Source: Agrobacterium tumefaciens (GTDB taxonomy: Bacteria; Pseudomonadota; Alphaproteobacteria; Rhizobiales; Rhizobiaceae). Taken from it: a DNA stretch of 64,000 nucleotides. A program made the translations under genes and the position numbers. Positions 1-8,516 of the stretch are shown piece after piece. The stretch is taken from NCBI GenBank assembly GCA_025560025.1, contig CP048486.1, positions 372,001 to 436,000 on the forward strand, read 5' to 3'. The number at the start of each line of letters is the position of its first letter. The stretch's first letter is position 1. The notes under the pieces are model-generated. The model had not been told where the DNA came from. It worked only from the letters and a program-made list of their open reading frames with translations, and did not search any database.

Positions 1-573
1 CGCCGCATCGACGATAACAGGCACGCCGTTGGCGTGGGCAATCTCGACGAATTCGGAAAGGTGCAGCAGACCGTAATTCACCACATGGTGCGACACGACA
101 TAGACCGCCGCCGCCGTCTTTTCGGTGATGGCGTTTTCCATGTGGAAACGATGGGTCGATGTCGCCTGCCCGATCAGCACCACCTTGCCGCCGCCGAGGC
201 GGATCGCCTGATCCACCGGCGCGCCATAGCTCACCACATGCCCCATCTGCACCAGCACCTCGTTCTTTTCAGGCGCGACATCGGGCAGCTTTTCGATGGC
301 CAGCAGATTATTGCCGGTAATGGCGCCCGCCACCGCAAGGCTGATGCCGGAGGAGCAGGACGCCGTGACGAAACCGGCCTCGCCGCCCGTCAGCCTTGCA
401 ATGATCGCGCTTGCCTTGCGCTGCAGATCATTGATCTCGACGAATTGCGGCAGGATGGACGCCATGGCCTGAACGGCCTCGGGAACGACAATCGATGCGC
501 CGAGCGAGGTCATGGTGCCCGAGACGTTGATGACCGGGCGAAGGCCGATCCTGCTTCTGATATCCTCGGTCAT
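1..573 (-). CDS. SelA-like PLP-dependent enzyme (N-terminal 191 residues; cut by window edge)
   Basis: The reading frame is open from an ATG at 573 down to base 1, so the C-terminal part lies outside the window. The N-terminus ([20 protein letters not shown]) followed by a TSLGAS stretch, the segment [20 protein letters not shown], and the start of the conserved [13 protein letters not shown] block are typical of the SelA / D-glucosaminate-6-phosphate ammonia-lyase group of fold-type I PLP enzymes. The PLP lysine would lie beyond the window. It is divergent from an IclR regulator and near a COG3964 amidohydrolase; members of these two families are neighbours in other genomes too, which suggests an ammonia-lyase or aldolase-like step on an amino acid or amino sugar. 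It is unlikely to be a true selenocysteine synthase. Confidence 0.8.
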   Translation of the reverse strand, partial: MTEDIRSRIGLRPVINVSGTMTSLGASIVVPEAVQAMASILPQFVEINDLQRKASAIIARLTGGEAGFVTASCSSGISLAVAGAITGNNLLAIEKLPDVAPEKNEVLVQMGHVVSYGAPVDQAIRLGGGKVVLIGQATSTHRFHMENAITEKTAAAVYVVSHHVVNYGLLHLSEFVEIAHANGVPVIVDAA

Positions 574-588
574 GTCTTTCTCCTGTCT

Positions 589-617
589 TTGCGATGCGAT
601 GGGCATCGACATATATG
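589..617 (+). promoter_or_regulatory. Predicted sigma-70-type promoter for the IclR gene
   Basis: TTGCGA (589-594) and TATATG (612-617) are separated by 17 bp and lie about 45 bp upstream of the TTG start at 662. The -10 element overlaps the shared 16-bp motif at 613-628, as expected for autorepression. This is read from the sequence only. Confidence 0.4.
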
Positions 618-628
618 CCATAATAATG
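613..628 (+). promoter_or_regulatory. Candidate IclR operator, copy 1
   Basis: ATATGCCATAATAATG lies in the 88-bp divergent region between the SelA-like gene and the IclR gene. The same element (14 of 16 identical, opposite strand) occurs at 6935-6950 in front of the binding-protein gene of the same cluster. The CATAATAATG core is nearly its own reverse complement. Assigning it to the neighbouring IclR protein is inference. Confidence 0.5.
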
Positions 629-661
629 TAATAGCTTCTCAAAACCCGTGAGGAGCCAAAA

Positions 662-1498
662 TTGGACGCCCATAAACTGGACGAAACGTCTTCAACCGCC
701 CTGTCCGAGGCCGCCGAAAACGCAGACGCGAAGGCGGCCAAGCGCTCGCGCGTCAGCGGTATCGACCGCGCCCTTCAGGTTATTGATTACCTTTACGAAA
801 CCGGATCGCCGGCCGGCGCTTATGCCATCGCCAAGGCCATCAAGGCACCGCTTTCCACCGTTTATGTGATCGTCGACGATCTCGTCGAAAAGAACATGCT
901 GGCACGCAATGCCGATGGCAACATCTGGCTCGGCGCGCGGCTTTACCATTATGGCCTCGCTTATGCCCGCTCGCTGGATTTCATGGGTGTCGCCACCCAC
1001 GAAATGCACGATCTGTGCCGCCATGCGGGCGAGACCGTGCAGCTTTGTGGCCGCGATGGCGACCATATGCTGGTGTTGGCCATGGCCGATGGTCCGAGCC
1101 ATTTTCAGGTCGCCTCGCGCGTCGGCACCCGTGTTCCCCTGAACTGGACGGCATCCGGCCGCCTGCTCGTCGGTCATTTGCCGGAGGCGGAGCGTGTCGA
1201 ACTGTTCAAGCGCTGCGCCCGCACCTCGCCCACCGGCCGCGCGGAAATCAACCCTGAGACCCTGTCGCAATCGGCAGGTGCGGCCTTCCATGACAGGCTG
1301 TCGATACAGGTCGCCGAATCCGATTACGCCGTCGCCTGCATCGCCTCGCCGATCTGCGACAACAGGGGCGAATGCGTGGCGACGATTTCCATCGTGCTGC
1401 CGGAACAGAAGGTGCTGGCGGACGAGAACCATTATACCGAACAGGTCAGGGTTTCGGCGGAACGGATCGAAAAGCTGATGGGCTGGCGCAACCATTGA
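662..1498 (+). CDS. IclR-family transcriptional regulator
   Basis: A 278-residue protein with the IclR architecture: an N-terminal winged helix (about residues 36-95, [20 protein letters not shown] then a second helix pair [18 protein letters not shown]) and a C-terminal effector domain (about 110-275) with the usual [20 protein letters not shown] and [19 protein letters not shown] blocks. The start is a TTG at 662 preceded by GAGGAG; no ATG fits better. It is divergent from the SelA-like gene and its 3' end meets the ridA-like gene head-on, so it is the obvious local regulator. The effector is unknown but is probably the imported substrate or a breakdown product. Confidence 0.88.
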   Translation: MDAHKLDETSSTALSEAAENADAKAAKRSRVSGIDRALQVIDYLYETGSPAGAYAIAKAIKAPLSTVYVIVDDLVEKNMLARNADGNIWLGARLYHYGLAYARSLDFMGVATHEMHDLCRHAGETVQLCGRDGDHMLVLAMADGPSHFQVASRVGTRVPLNWTASGRLLVGHLPEAERVELFKRCARTSPTGRAEINPETLSQSAGAAFHDRLSIQVAESDYAVACIASPICDNRGECVATISIVLPEQKVLADENHYTEQVRVSAERIEKLMGWRNH

Positions 1499-1504
1499 AC
1501 GGCC

Positions 1505-1999
1505 TCAATCCTTGAGCGCGACGATGGCTTCTATCTCAACGGTGATGTTACCCGGCAGCGAGCCGAAACCGACGGCGGAGCGGGCATGTTGTCCCGCATC
1601 GCCGAACACATCGATGAAGAGATCGGAGCAGCCATTGATGACGCTCGGGTGATCGCGGAAATCGCTGACGGCATTGACCATGCCGAGCAGCTTGACCACT
1701 TTTTTCACCCGCGACAGATCACCCAGCGCCTCATGCATGACGGCGAGGAGATTGATGCCGGTGAGCCGCGCATGGTTATAGGCCTCTTCCAGCCCGATTT
1801 CCGCGCCCACCTTGCCGGCATAAAGATGGCCGTTTTCCTCCCGCGGTCCCTGGCCCGAAAGATAAAGCATGTTGCCTTCCACCACATGGGTGACGAAATT
1901 GGCAATTGGCGGCGGCGGCGGCGGCAGGGAGATGCCAAGCGCGGCGAGCCGGTCATAGGGCGAATGGCGCCCCTCTGCCTCAAGCGAAGACTGTTTCAC
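1505..1999 (-). CDS. RidA (YjgF/YER057c/UK114) family protein
   Basis: 164 residues, matching the longer YjgH-like RidA type rather than the 128-residue archetype. The conserved segments LYLSGQGP, a mid-protein VVKLLGMVNAV and a C-terminal GSLPGNITVEIEAIVAL are visible. RidA proteins hydrolyse reactive enamines and imines produced by PLP-dependent dehydratases and lyases. The start is a GTG at 1999 with GAGGAA upstream. It is the last gene of the leftward Opp-amidohydrolase operon (87-bp gap). The SelA-like PLP enzyme across the IclR gene is a plausible source of its enamine substrate. That link is inference. Confidence 0.85.
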   Translation of the reverse strand: MKQSSLEAEGRHSPYDRLAALGISLPPPPPPIANFVTHVVEGNMLYLSGQGPREENGHLYAGKVGAEIGLEEAYNHARLTGINLLAVMHEALGDLSRVKKVVKLLGMVNAVSDFRDHPSVINGCSDLFIDVFGDAGQHARSAVGFGSLPGNITVEIEAIVALKD

Positions 2000-2086
2000 G
2001 CGAATTCCTCATAATACAGGGACGGGTATCCCTTAATCTCTGCGGAAGACGGAGGGGATGCCCTCCTCCGCCTTGTCCATTTGGGT

Positions 2087-3310
2087 TCAGCGCCAAGAAT
2101 AACCATGGCTGTGGCGCACCAGCTTGCGCGCTCTTGGAATATAACGGCTGGCAGCAATCGCTTCCGCGCCGATGACCGCGTAACGCGGCTCGAACAGACG
2201 CGTCAGGCGCGCCACATCGCCGTTGGAATCGGTCGCTTCCAGATCGGAATCCACTAGATCGAAAATGGTGAAATCGGCGCGCTGGCCAACATCGAGACGG
2301 TTTTCCATATCGAGGCGGATGACGGAGGCCGGATTGCGGGTGACAGCCTCGACGACATTTTCGAAGGGCATATCAACCGACAGCAGCTTCGACATGGTGG
2401 TCGCCAGATCCCAGACCGGGAAATTCATCGAGTGGCCGTGCAAATCCGTGGAGATCGAGAAGGGCAACAGGCCGCGCGCAATTGCCGCTTCCGCCACCTT
2501 GAAGGAGAAGGAGGCGCCGCCATGGCCGATATCCAGCCGGATGCCTTCACCGGCGCAGCGTTCGGCAAGGTTGAACAGGTCCTCGTCTTCCATGATGCTG
2601 GAGCCCGACTTGCCGTTGAAGCAATGGGTCACGACATCACCAGGGCCGAGGATTTCCAGCACCTCGTCATAGAGTGCCGGCGGTTCGCCCACATGCACCA
2701 TCATCGGCACTTTCAGGATCTTGGCGATCTTCTTGCCGAGCTTGACCGGTGTGACGCCCCAGGAGCCGGTGATGACATGGCTCGCCCGCACCTTGAGGCC
2801 AACAATATGCGCGCTGTTTTCGGCGTAACATTCGAGGATACGATCAAGGTCGATATCCTTGATGTCGCGCAGTTCCGGCACCCGGTTGCAGGCGACGAGA
2901 CCGATAGAACCGAGATTGAGGAAAGCCTTGATGCGCTCCCTCGAGGGCTCGATGATATATTCCCGGAAACCATGGAAATTCGCCTCGCCCGCCGAACCGG
3001 CATCCACCAGCGTCGTCACGCCGCGCTCGGCCCCGCATTCGGAGGGGCGGATGGAAATATCGGTGCCGCCGTGCCAGATATGCACATGCAGATCCACCCA
3101 GCCGGGCGAAATGAAGGCGCCTTTGGCATCAATGCGCTGCGCATCCGCAGGCGCCTGCAGGGCAGAGCCCACCGCAGCGATCTTGCCATCGCCGCCGATC
3201 AGAATATCGGTCGAGGCTTGGGACGCCCCCTTTCCGAAACCGACAGGTTTGACATTGGTGAGAAGAATGGGAGCTTGAAGAGGCGTTTTCGCCTGTTCAC
3301 CGGACGTCAT
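2087..3310 (-). CDS. Amidohydrolase-superfamily metallohydrolase, COG3964 type
   Basis: 407 residues from the ATG at 3310, which lies 1 base after the stop of the upstream permease gene. The metal-centre residues of the amidohydrolase (beta/alpha)8 barrel are all visible: HVH at 75-77 (DLHVHIW), probable carboxylated Lys173 (GLKVRAS), His206 (VHVGEP), His229 (VTHCFNGKSG) and Asp289 (STDLHGH). Proteins of this type were long annotated as dihydroorotase. As I recall, an Agrobacterium member hydrolyses acetyl-(R)-mandelate rather than dihydroorotate, so a deacylase role fits better. Co-location with an oligopeptide-type importer suggests it cleaves an imported N- or O-acyl compound in the cytoplasm. 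Confidence 0.88.
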   Translation of the reverse strand: MTSGEQAKTPLQAPILLTNVKPVGFGKGASQASTDILIGGDGKIAAVGSALQAPADAQRIDAKGAFISPGWVDLHVHIWHGGTDISIRPSECGAERGVTTLVDAGSAGEANFHGFREYIIEPSRERIKAFLNLGSIGLVACNRVPELRDIKDIDLDRILECYAENSAHIVGLKVRASHVITGSWGVTPVKLGKKIAKILKVPMMVHVGEPPALYDEVLEILGPGDVVTHCFNGKSGSSIMEDEDLFNLAERCAGEGIRLDIGHGGASFSFKVAEAAIARGLLPFSISTDLHGHSMNFPVWDLATTMSKLLSVDMPFENVVEAVTRNPASVIRLDMENRLDVGQRADFTIFDLVDSDLEATDSNGDVARLTRLFEPRYAVIGAEAIAASRYIPRARKLVRHSHGYSWR

Positions 3311-3311
3311 A

Positions 3312-4187
3312 TTACAAATCCCTTCGCAGTCTTGGATCGAGCATGTCCCGCAGCCCGTCACCGACCATTTGCAGCGACAGCACGGAAAGAATGATGGCAA
3401 AGCCGGGGAAATAGGTCATCCAGTCCGCTTGGCCGATATACTGGCGGCCAGCGGAGATCATGGTTCCCCAGGTTGGAATTTCGGGGCTGACACCGAGCCC
3501 CAGAAACGACAGGCCGGCCTCGGCCAGCATGGCGCTGGCAAAAAGGAAGGTGCATTGCACGAGGATCGGCGAGACCAGATTGCGCAGCACATGCCGCGTC
3601 ATGATGTGGAAGGTGGAGATGCCGAGCGCCTTCGCCGCCTCCACATAGGGCAGTTCACGGATCACCAGCGTCGAGGCGCGCACGATGCGGGCAAGGCGCG
3701 GCGAATAAACCACAGCAAGTGCAATGATGACAGTCGTCAGCGACGGGCCGAGTGCCGCCACCAGCGCAATCGCCAGCAGAATATCCGGAAAGGCCATCAT
3801 CGCATCGATCAGGCGGGCAATCGGCGTATCCAGCTTCTGGAAGAAACCGGCAAGCAGGCCGAGCGTGATGCCTATCAGCGCCGAAAGCGCCACCACGGCT
3901 GCACCGACCAGAAGCGACAGCCTTCCGGCATAGATGGTGCGCGAGAAGACGTCACGACCGAATTCATCAGTGCCGAACCAATAGAGTTCGCTCGGCGGCT
4001 TCAGGCGGTTAACGATCGACAGTTTCGACGGCGAATAAGGTGCGATCATCGGTGCGAAAACCGCGAGCAGCACGAAGATGAGCAGTACGATGAGACCGGC
4101 GGCGACCGTCTTGCGCTTCAGGAGACGCCGGATGAACAGGATAGTAGGGTTGCGTGCCGGCGGGGCGGTGGAAACAATATCGGCCAT
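3312..4187 (-). CDS. Opp/Dpp-type ABC transporter permease (DppC-like)
   Basis: 291 residues. A cytoplasmic N-terminal tail is followed by a first membrane helix (about 31-53, AGLIVLLIFVLLAVFAPMIA) and the N-terminal OppC signature YWFGTDEFGRDVFSRTIYAG. The EAA-type loop (about residues 190-200, PYVEAAKALGIS) is followed by the LSFLGLGV stretch usual in DppC/GsiD. The start overlaps the stop of the DppB-like gene by 1 base. It forms the inner-membrane channel with that protein. The two ATPases such systems need are not between these genes and are not elsewhere in the window. Confidence 0.92.
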   Translation of the reverse strand: MADIVSTAPPARNPTILFIRRLLKRKTVAAGLIVLLIFVLLAVFAPMIAPYSPSKLSIVNRLKPPSELYWFGTDEFGRDVFSRTIYAGRLSLLVGAAVVALSALIGITLGLLAGFFQKLDTPIARLIDAMMAFPDILLAIALVAALGPSLTTVIIALAVVYSPRLARIVRASTLVIRELPYVEAAKALGISTFHIMTRHVLRNLVSPILVQCTFLFASAMLAEAGLSFLGLGVSPEIPTWGTMISAGRQYIGQADWMTYFPGFAIILSVLSLQMVGDGLRDMLDPRLRRDL

Positions 4188-5128
4188 CAGTAACGAACCC
4201 TCGGATCGACCAGTAGATAGAGCATGTCGATTGCAAAATTGATGAGCACGTAAAGCCCGGCGATGATGAGAAGCGCGCCCTGGATGACCGGATAATCGCG
4301 CCGGAGAACGGCCGAGACGACGAGATTGCCGACGCCCGGCAGACCGAAGACGGTTTCCGTGACGACCGCGCCGGAAATCAGCACGGCGGCGGTAAGTCCG
4401 AGCACGGTCAGGATAGGAATAAGCGCGTTTTTCAGCGCATGTTTCATCACCACGCGGCGCTCCTTGACGCCCTTGGCACGGGCGGTGCGGACATAGTCGT
4501 CACCTAAAACATCCAGCATCGAGGCGCGGGTGAAGCGCAGGATGAGGGCGGAGGAAACGAGGCCGAGCGCAACTGCCGGCAGGGTCAGGTGATACATGCG
4601 CTCAAGGAAGCTCGCGCCGGGCCCGCCATAACCCGATACCGGGAACATATCGAGCCGGACGGCGAAGACCTGCATGAGGATGAGGCCAAGCCAGAAGCTC
4701 GGAATGCTCGCCGCCAGCATTGCAATGGTGGTGGCTGCCTGATCCACGAAGGAACCGCGCCGGTAAGCGGCGTAAATGCCGATGGGAAGGGCTATGATGC
4801 TGGCGATCAACAGCGAAAAAATCGTCAGGAAGAATGTCGGTTCGGCCCGGTCCAGCAGCGCTGAACCGACCGGCATGTTAAGAAAGATCGACTGGCCGAG
4901 ATCGCCCTTCAGCAATTGCCCGATATAATAGACATATTGCACGCCAAGCGACTGGTCGAGGCCGAGCCGGCTGCGCAACTCCGCAATGTCCTGCGCCGAG
5001 GCATCCGGCCCGAGCATCACGGCCGCCGGGTCTCCGGGTGTTACGCGCAGGATGACGAAGACGATGGTGACGACGAGGAACATCACCACGATCATCCCGG
5101 CAAGTCTCTGGAAAATATACCGTATCAC
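4187..5128 (-). CDS. Opp/Dpp-type ABC transporter permease (DppB-like)
   Basis: 313 residues beginning MIRYIFQRLAGMIVVMFLVV, the standard DppB/OppB/GsiC N-terminus, with a TPGDPAAVMLG periplasmic segment, about six membrane helices and the EAA-loop region DYVRTARAKGVKERRVVMKHALKN near residues 210-235. It is separated from the upstream binding-protein gene by 240 bp that carry two palindromes, and runs into the DppC-like gene with a 1-base overlap. It partners with that permease for uptake of a small peptide-like solute. Confidence 0.92.
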   Translation of the reverse strand: MIRYIFQRLAGMIVVMFLVVTIVFVILRVTPGDPAAVMLGPDASAQDIAELRSRLGLDQSLGVQYVYYIGQLLKGDLGQSIFLNMPVGSALLDRAEPTFFLTIFSLLIASIIALPIGIYAAYRRGSFVDQAATTIAMLAASIPSFWLGLILMQVFAVRLDMFPVSGYGGPGASFLERMYHLTLPAVALGLVSSALILRFTRASMLDVLGDDYVRTARAKGVKERRVVMKHALKNALIPILTVLGLTAAVLISGAVVTETVFGLPGVGNLVVSAVLRRDYPVIQGALLIIAGLYVLINFAIDMLYLLVDPRVRY

Positions 5129-5231
5129 GTATGTATGCTCCGAAGCGCGTGATTGCCGCTATCAGGCGACGGTTGAAACGAGTAGTCGATGGGTGCCGAC
5201 AATTCCGGTACTCACGGTCGGAAAACACTTG

Positions 5232-5352
5232 CCTCCGTCATGCCGGACTTGATCCGGCATCCAGCCGCCACGCGTCTGCGTGGTGAAAGGTTCTCTTGCG
5301 ACCAGGGACCTGATTGCGCTGGACCCCGGCTCAAGGCCGGGGTGACGGCGAG
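5232..5352. repeat. Pair of intergenic palindromes (rhizobial RIME/RPE-like)
   Basis: Two GC-rich hairpins lie between the binding-protein and DppB-like genes: TGCCGGA (5241-5247) with TCCGGCA (5253-5259), and CCCCGGC (5324-5330) with GCCGGGG (5336-5342). The flanking words (CCGTCATGCCGGA..., ...GGGTGACGG) are familiar from repeated intergenic mosaic elements of Rhizobiales. Within an operon such hairpins often set different expression levels for the gene before and the genes after. Family assignment is from memory, not alignment. Confidence 0.6.
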
Positions 5353-5368
5353 CGGTGCCGGCCCGGCC

Positions 5369-6895
5369 TTACTTCGTGACCGAAGCGTTCCAGAAATACG
5401 GCCAGGGAGCCGGATCGACGCCTTCCAGCTTGTTGGACTTGGCTGCCACGGCGTTGAAGTCACCGATCTTGATGAGCGGAAGCTCGGCATAGATCGTCTT
5501 CTGCACGTTGGCCCAGAGCGCGACGCGCTTCTCCGGATCGGCTTCGGAGGTGAAGGCATCAACCGCCGCCTTGCGCGCCGGCGTATCCCACCAGCCCGGT
5601 GAACCGGTGGAAAGCGCACCGATCAGCGCCGGCTCCGGCAGGAAGGGGCTGTGGGTGATATAGACATCCCAGAGCTTCGGGTCGGCGCGACGCTGTGTCA
5701 GCGTCGCCCAGTCCACCACCTGCATATCCACCTTGAAACCGGCAAGTTTCAGATATTCCGCCGCGACCTGCGCCATCTTGTAGTGGAACTCATACTGCCG
5801 GCTGGTGAGGATGCGCAGCGGCTCGCCATTATAACCGGCAGCCTTCAGCTTTTCGGCGGCGGCTTCCGGGTTGCCGACGTTGTAAGTGCCCTTGACGCCC
5901 TCTTCCGAATGCCAGGAGAAATTGGACGGATAATAAGCGCCGTCAAGCGCATAGAAATCCGTGCTGCCAAAGGCAGCCGCCAGCATATCCTCCATGTTCA
6001 GCGCTTCGGTCACCGCCTTGCGGACCTCCAGCTTGGAAGAAAGCCCCTCCTTGGTGTTGAACACGAAGACCGGATAACCAAAAGGCTTCAGCATCAGCGG
6101 CTGCGAGGCCGACGACGACTTCACCTTGTCGAAGGATTCGACCGGAATGGAATCGACATAATCATACTGGCCGGAAACGGCGGCCTCGACACGGGTATTC
6201 GGATCAGGCACCGGAACGAAACGGATTTCATCGAGATATTGATGGCGTGCGCCACCATATCCGTCGCTTTCGCCATCACGGGACTTGTAGCCATCGAAAC
6301 GGACGAGCTGGATATATTGATCCGCCTTGCGTTCCTTCAGCATATAGGGGCCGGTGCCGATAAATTCGGCCATTGGTTCGGCCTGCTTCTCGGCCGGCAG
6401 AATGATGGCTGCCGAATTGTTGAAGGCAAGCAGCGAGGTCAGCGGCGCATAGGGCTGCTTGAGGGTAATCGTGACCGTTCCGGCATCCGGTGCGGAGATC
6501 TTGTCGATGAAACCGGCGGCCTGCTTGCCGCGCGAGGCGATCTTCATCCAGCGGCCCAGCGAAGCGACGACATCTTCCGAGGTCATGTCGCTGCCGTCAT
6601 GGAACTTGATGCCCTGCCGCAGCTTGATCGTATAGGTTTTGCCGTTAGCACTGATCTCGGGCAGGCTTTCCGCCAGAAGCGGCGTAACCTTCCAGCCCTT
6701 GTCGAAGGTGTAGAGCGTTTCAAAAATATGCTGCGTGACGATACCGACGAGATCGGCAGTCGACGCCATCGCATCAAGCGTCGGCGGCTCGCCGATCGTG
6801 GCGACATTGATGACGCCGCCCTTTTCCTGAGCCATCATCACACCCGGCGCAAGCAGCAAAGCAGCGCTGGCGAGAAATGCAAGTTTACGTCTCAT
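5369..6895 (-). CDS. Opp/Dpp-type extracellular solute-binding protein (SBP family 5)
   Basis: 508 residues from the ATG at 6895, preceded by GGGAG. An in-frame upstream ATG at 6991 is rejected because it lies on the predicted promoter. The signal peptide MRRKLAFLASAALLLAPGVM ends near residue 22. The mature part has the family 5 signatures: PTLDAMASTADLVGIVTQHIFE, the TIKLRQGIKFHDGSDMTSEDVV block near residue 95-120, and a C-terminal AELPLIKIGDFNAV. It is the first gene of the leftward operon and captures the substrate in the periplasm. The family covers peptides, opines and some glycosides, so the ligand cannot be read from sequence. Confidence 0.92.
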   Translation of the reverse strand: MRRKLAFLASAALLLAPGVMMAQEKGGVINVATIGEPPTLDAMASTADLVGIVTQHIFETLYTFDKGWKVTPLLAESLPEISANGKTYTIKLRQGIKFHDGSDMTSEDVVASLGRWMKIASRGKQAAGFIDKISAPDAGTVTITLKQPYAPLTSLLAFNNSAAIILPAEKQAEPMAEFIGTGPYMLKERKADQYIQLVRFDGYKSRDGESDGYGGARHQYLDEIRFVPVPDPNTRVEAAVSGQYDYVDSIPVESFDKVKSSSASQPLMLKPFGYPVFVFNTKEGLSSKLEVRKAVTEALNMEDMLAAAFGSTDFYALDGAYYPSNFSWHSEEGVKGTYNVGNPEAAAEKLKAAGYNGEPLRILTSRQYEFHYKMAQVAAEYLKLAGFKVDMQVVDWATLTQRRADPKLWDVYITHSPFLPEPALIGALSTGSPGWWDTPARKAAVDAFTSEADPEKRVALWANVQKTIYAELPLIKIGDFNAVAAKSNKLEGVDPAPWPYFWNASVTK

Positions 6896-6934
6896 TGTTA
6901 AGCTCCCAGCTCTTAGTTCCAACCTTATGTGTTC

Positions 6935-6950
6935 CATTATTATGTTATAT
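6935..6950 (-). promoter_or_regulatory. Candidate IclR operator, copy 2
   Basis: On the minus strand this reads ATATAACATAATAATG, matching 613-628 at 14 of 16 positions. It begins 13 bp past the -10 box of the predicted operon promoter, which is a typical position for a repressor site overlapping the transcription start. Confidence 0.5.
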
Positions 6951-6963
6951 GCATCTTTATAAC

Positions 6964-6991
6964 AGAATATCTCGATAAGACGCCTTGTCAA
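6964..6991 (-). promoter_or_regulatory. Predicted promoter of the Opp-amidohydrolase-ridA operon
   Basis: Reading leftward, a perfect TTGACA (6986-6991) and TATTCT (6964-6969) are 16 bp apart, and the binding-protein ATG is about 70 bp further on. The shared motif at 6935-6950 lies just downstream. Confidence 0.55.
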
Positions 6992-7391
6992 TGACCTTGC
7001 CGCGAGATGGCTGGATTCATTGATTTGGCAAAATAGGAGAGAGATTTGGGGGGAGATGAGAACGGAAGACTTGAAGCGCAGGCTTCAGCCAGAACCGAGT
7101 GAAAACGAGCCAACCAGGGCAGACATGGATTCGGCCGGCATCTGAGACTCGCAGATGGAGACCGGGTTTTAAGAAGGTTGGATATTTCGCATTTGCGAAC
7201 AAAGTGCTATTGAGGTTCTGACCAAGACCAGATTACGACACGCACAACTTCGCATTTCTATTAATCGTTACCTTATTTGCCCCCACCAGCCGTGTTTTTA
7301 AAGGCTGCCGACAGACTGATATTCCAGGCCGCCGGGCTTTATTCCAGGGCGGATTATAAATTTTTATTACGTTGAAATTATTGAGGAAATT
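6992..7391. other. Intergenic region upstream of the GT4 gene, no gene seen
   Basis: About 400 bp divergently separating the importer operon from the glycosyltransferase gene. A 61-codon open frame on the minus strand (7017-7202) has no start context and no recognisable product. The last 80 bp are AT-rich and should hold the glycosyltransferase promoter, but no clear -35/-10 pair is visible. Confidence 0.5.
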
Positions 7392-8516
7392 ATGAAGACG
7401 GCAATCGTGCATGACTGGCTCACCGACAGAGGTGGGGCCGAAAAAGTGCTTCACAACCTTCTTGAAATTTATCCTCACGCGGATCTCTATTGCCTCGTCG
7501 ATTTCATGAGCGAGCGCGACCGAGGTTTCCTCGGCGGGCGACCGGTCAACACGTCCTTCATTCAGAAGATGCCCTTCGCGCGAAAAAAATACCGTTCCTA
7601 TCTGCCGCTCATGCCGCTCGCCATCGAGCAATTCGATCTCAGCAGCTACGATCTGGTGATTTCCTCAAGCTATGCTGTCGCCAAGGGCGTCATCACCGGC
7701 CCCGGCCAGTTTCATGTGTCCTATATTCACAGTCCGATCCGTTACGCCTGGGATCTCCAGCACCAGTATCTCAAAGAAACCAAGCTCACTCGCGGGTTTG
7801 CCTCCTGGATCGCGCGCGCCATTCTCCATTATATCCGCATGTGGGACATCCGCACCTCTCACGGCGTCGACCTGATGACGGTCAATTCCAAATTCATCCG
7901 CAGCCGCGTGCGCAAATGTTACGGGCGTGATTCCACCGTGATCTACCCGCCGGTGGACACATCACATCTGTCGCCCTCCGAATGGAAAGGCGACTATTTC
8001 GTAACCGCATCACGGCTCGTGCCCTACAAGAAAGTGCACCTGATCGTCGAAGCCTTTGCGAAAATGCCCGACAAACGACTGGTCGTCATTGGCGATGGAC
8101 CGGACATGAAACGCATCCGTGAAATCGCCACGCCCAACGTCGAAATCCTCGGCTTTGTCGGAAATGAAGAGCTTCATAAATATATGGCGGAGGCCAAGGC
8201 TTTCGTCTTCGCCGCAGAAGACGATTTCGGCATCGTGCCGGTCGAATCTCAGGCGCTCGGCACACCGGTCATCGCCTATGGCAAAGGCGGCGTACTGGAA
8301 ACCGTCATCCCCCTCGGCGCTTCAAACCAGCCGACCGGCCTCTATTTCGGCGAACAGACCCCGGAAGCGATCTGCGCCGCCGTCCAGGAATTCGTCGATA
8401 ATTCCGACCGTTTCGACAAGAACGCCTGCATTGACAATGCCGCCCGTTTTTCCCGCGAACGCTTCCTGCGGGAATTCGCCGATACCGTGAATTTCGCGCT
8501 GGCGGAGCGGGCCTAA
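7392..8516 (+). CDS. GT4-family glycosyltransferase
   Basis: 374 residues with a two-Rossmann GT-B layout. The N-terminal domain starts MKTAIVHDWLTDRGGAEKVL, and the donor domain carries YFVTASRLVPYKKVHLIVEA (about 199-218), VVIGDGPDMKRI and the EDDFGIVPVE motif (about 276-285), the E-x7-E signature of retaining GT4 enzymes. A GAGGAAATT stretch precedes the ATG. The closest familiar type is the WbaZ-like mannosyltransferases of surface polysaccharide pathways. It stands alone on this strand with the polysaccharide export gene about 420 bp downstream, so a role in exopolysaccharide or lipopolysaccharide assembly is likely. Donor sugar and acceptor are unknown. Confidence 0.88.
   Translation: MKTAIVHDWLTDRGGAEKVLHNLLEIYPHADLYCLVDFMSERDRGFLGGRPVNTSFIQKMPFARKKYRSYLPLMPLAIEQFDLSSYDLVISSSYAVAKGVITGPGQFHVSYIHSPIRYAWDLQHQYLKETKLTRGFASWIARAILHYIRMWDIRTSHGVDLMTVNSKFIRSRVRKCYGRDSTVIYPPVDTSHLSPSEWKGDYFVTASRLVPYKKVHLIVEAFAKMPDKRLVVIGDGPDMKRIREIATPNVEILGFVGNEELHKYMAEAKAFVFAAEDDFGIVPVESQALGTPVIAYGKGGVLETVIPLGASNQPTGLYFGEQTPEAICAAVQEFVDNSDRFDKNACIDNAARFSRERFLREFADTVNFALAERA

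Noticed and set aside
692..1495. Long minus-strand open frame opposite the IclR gene.
   Set aside because: Codon positions and residue composition (Arg, Gly, His-rich) are those of an antisense shadow; the plus strand encodes a complete IclR protein.
5369..6991. Start of the binding protein at ATG 6991.
   Set aside because: It would place 32 residues before a clear signal peptide and overlaps the TTGACA promoter box; ATG 6895 has a GGGAG.
7017..7202. 61-codon minus-strand frame upstream of the importer operon.
   Set aside because: No ribosome-binding site, no recognised domain, and it points into the promoter of the binding-protein gene.
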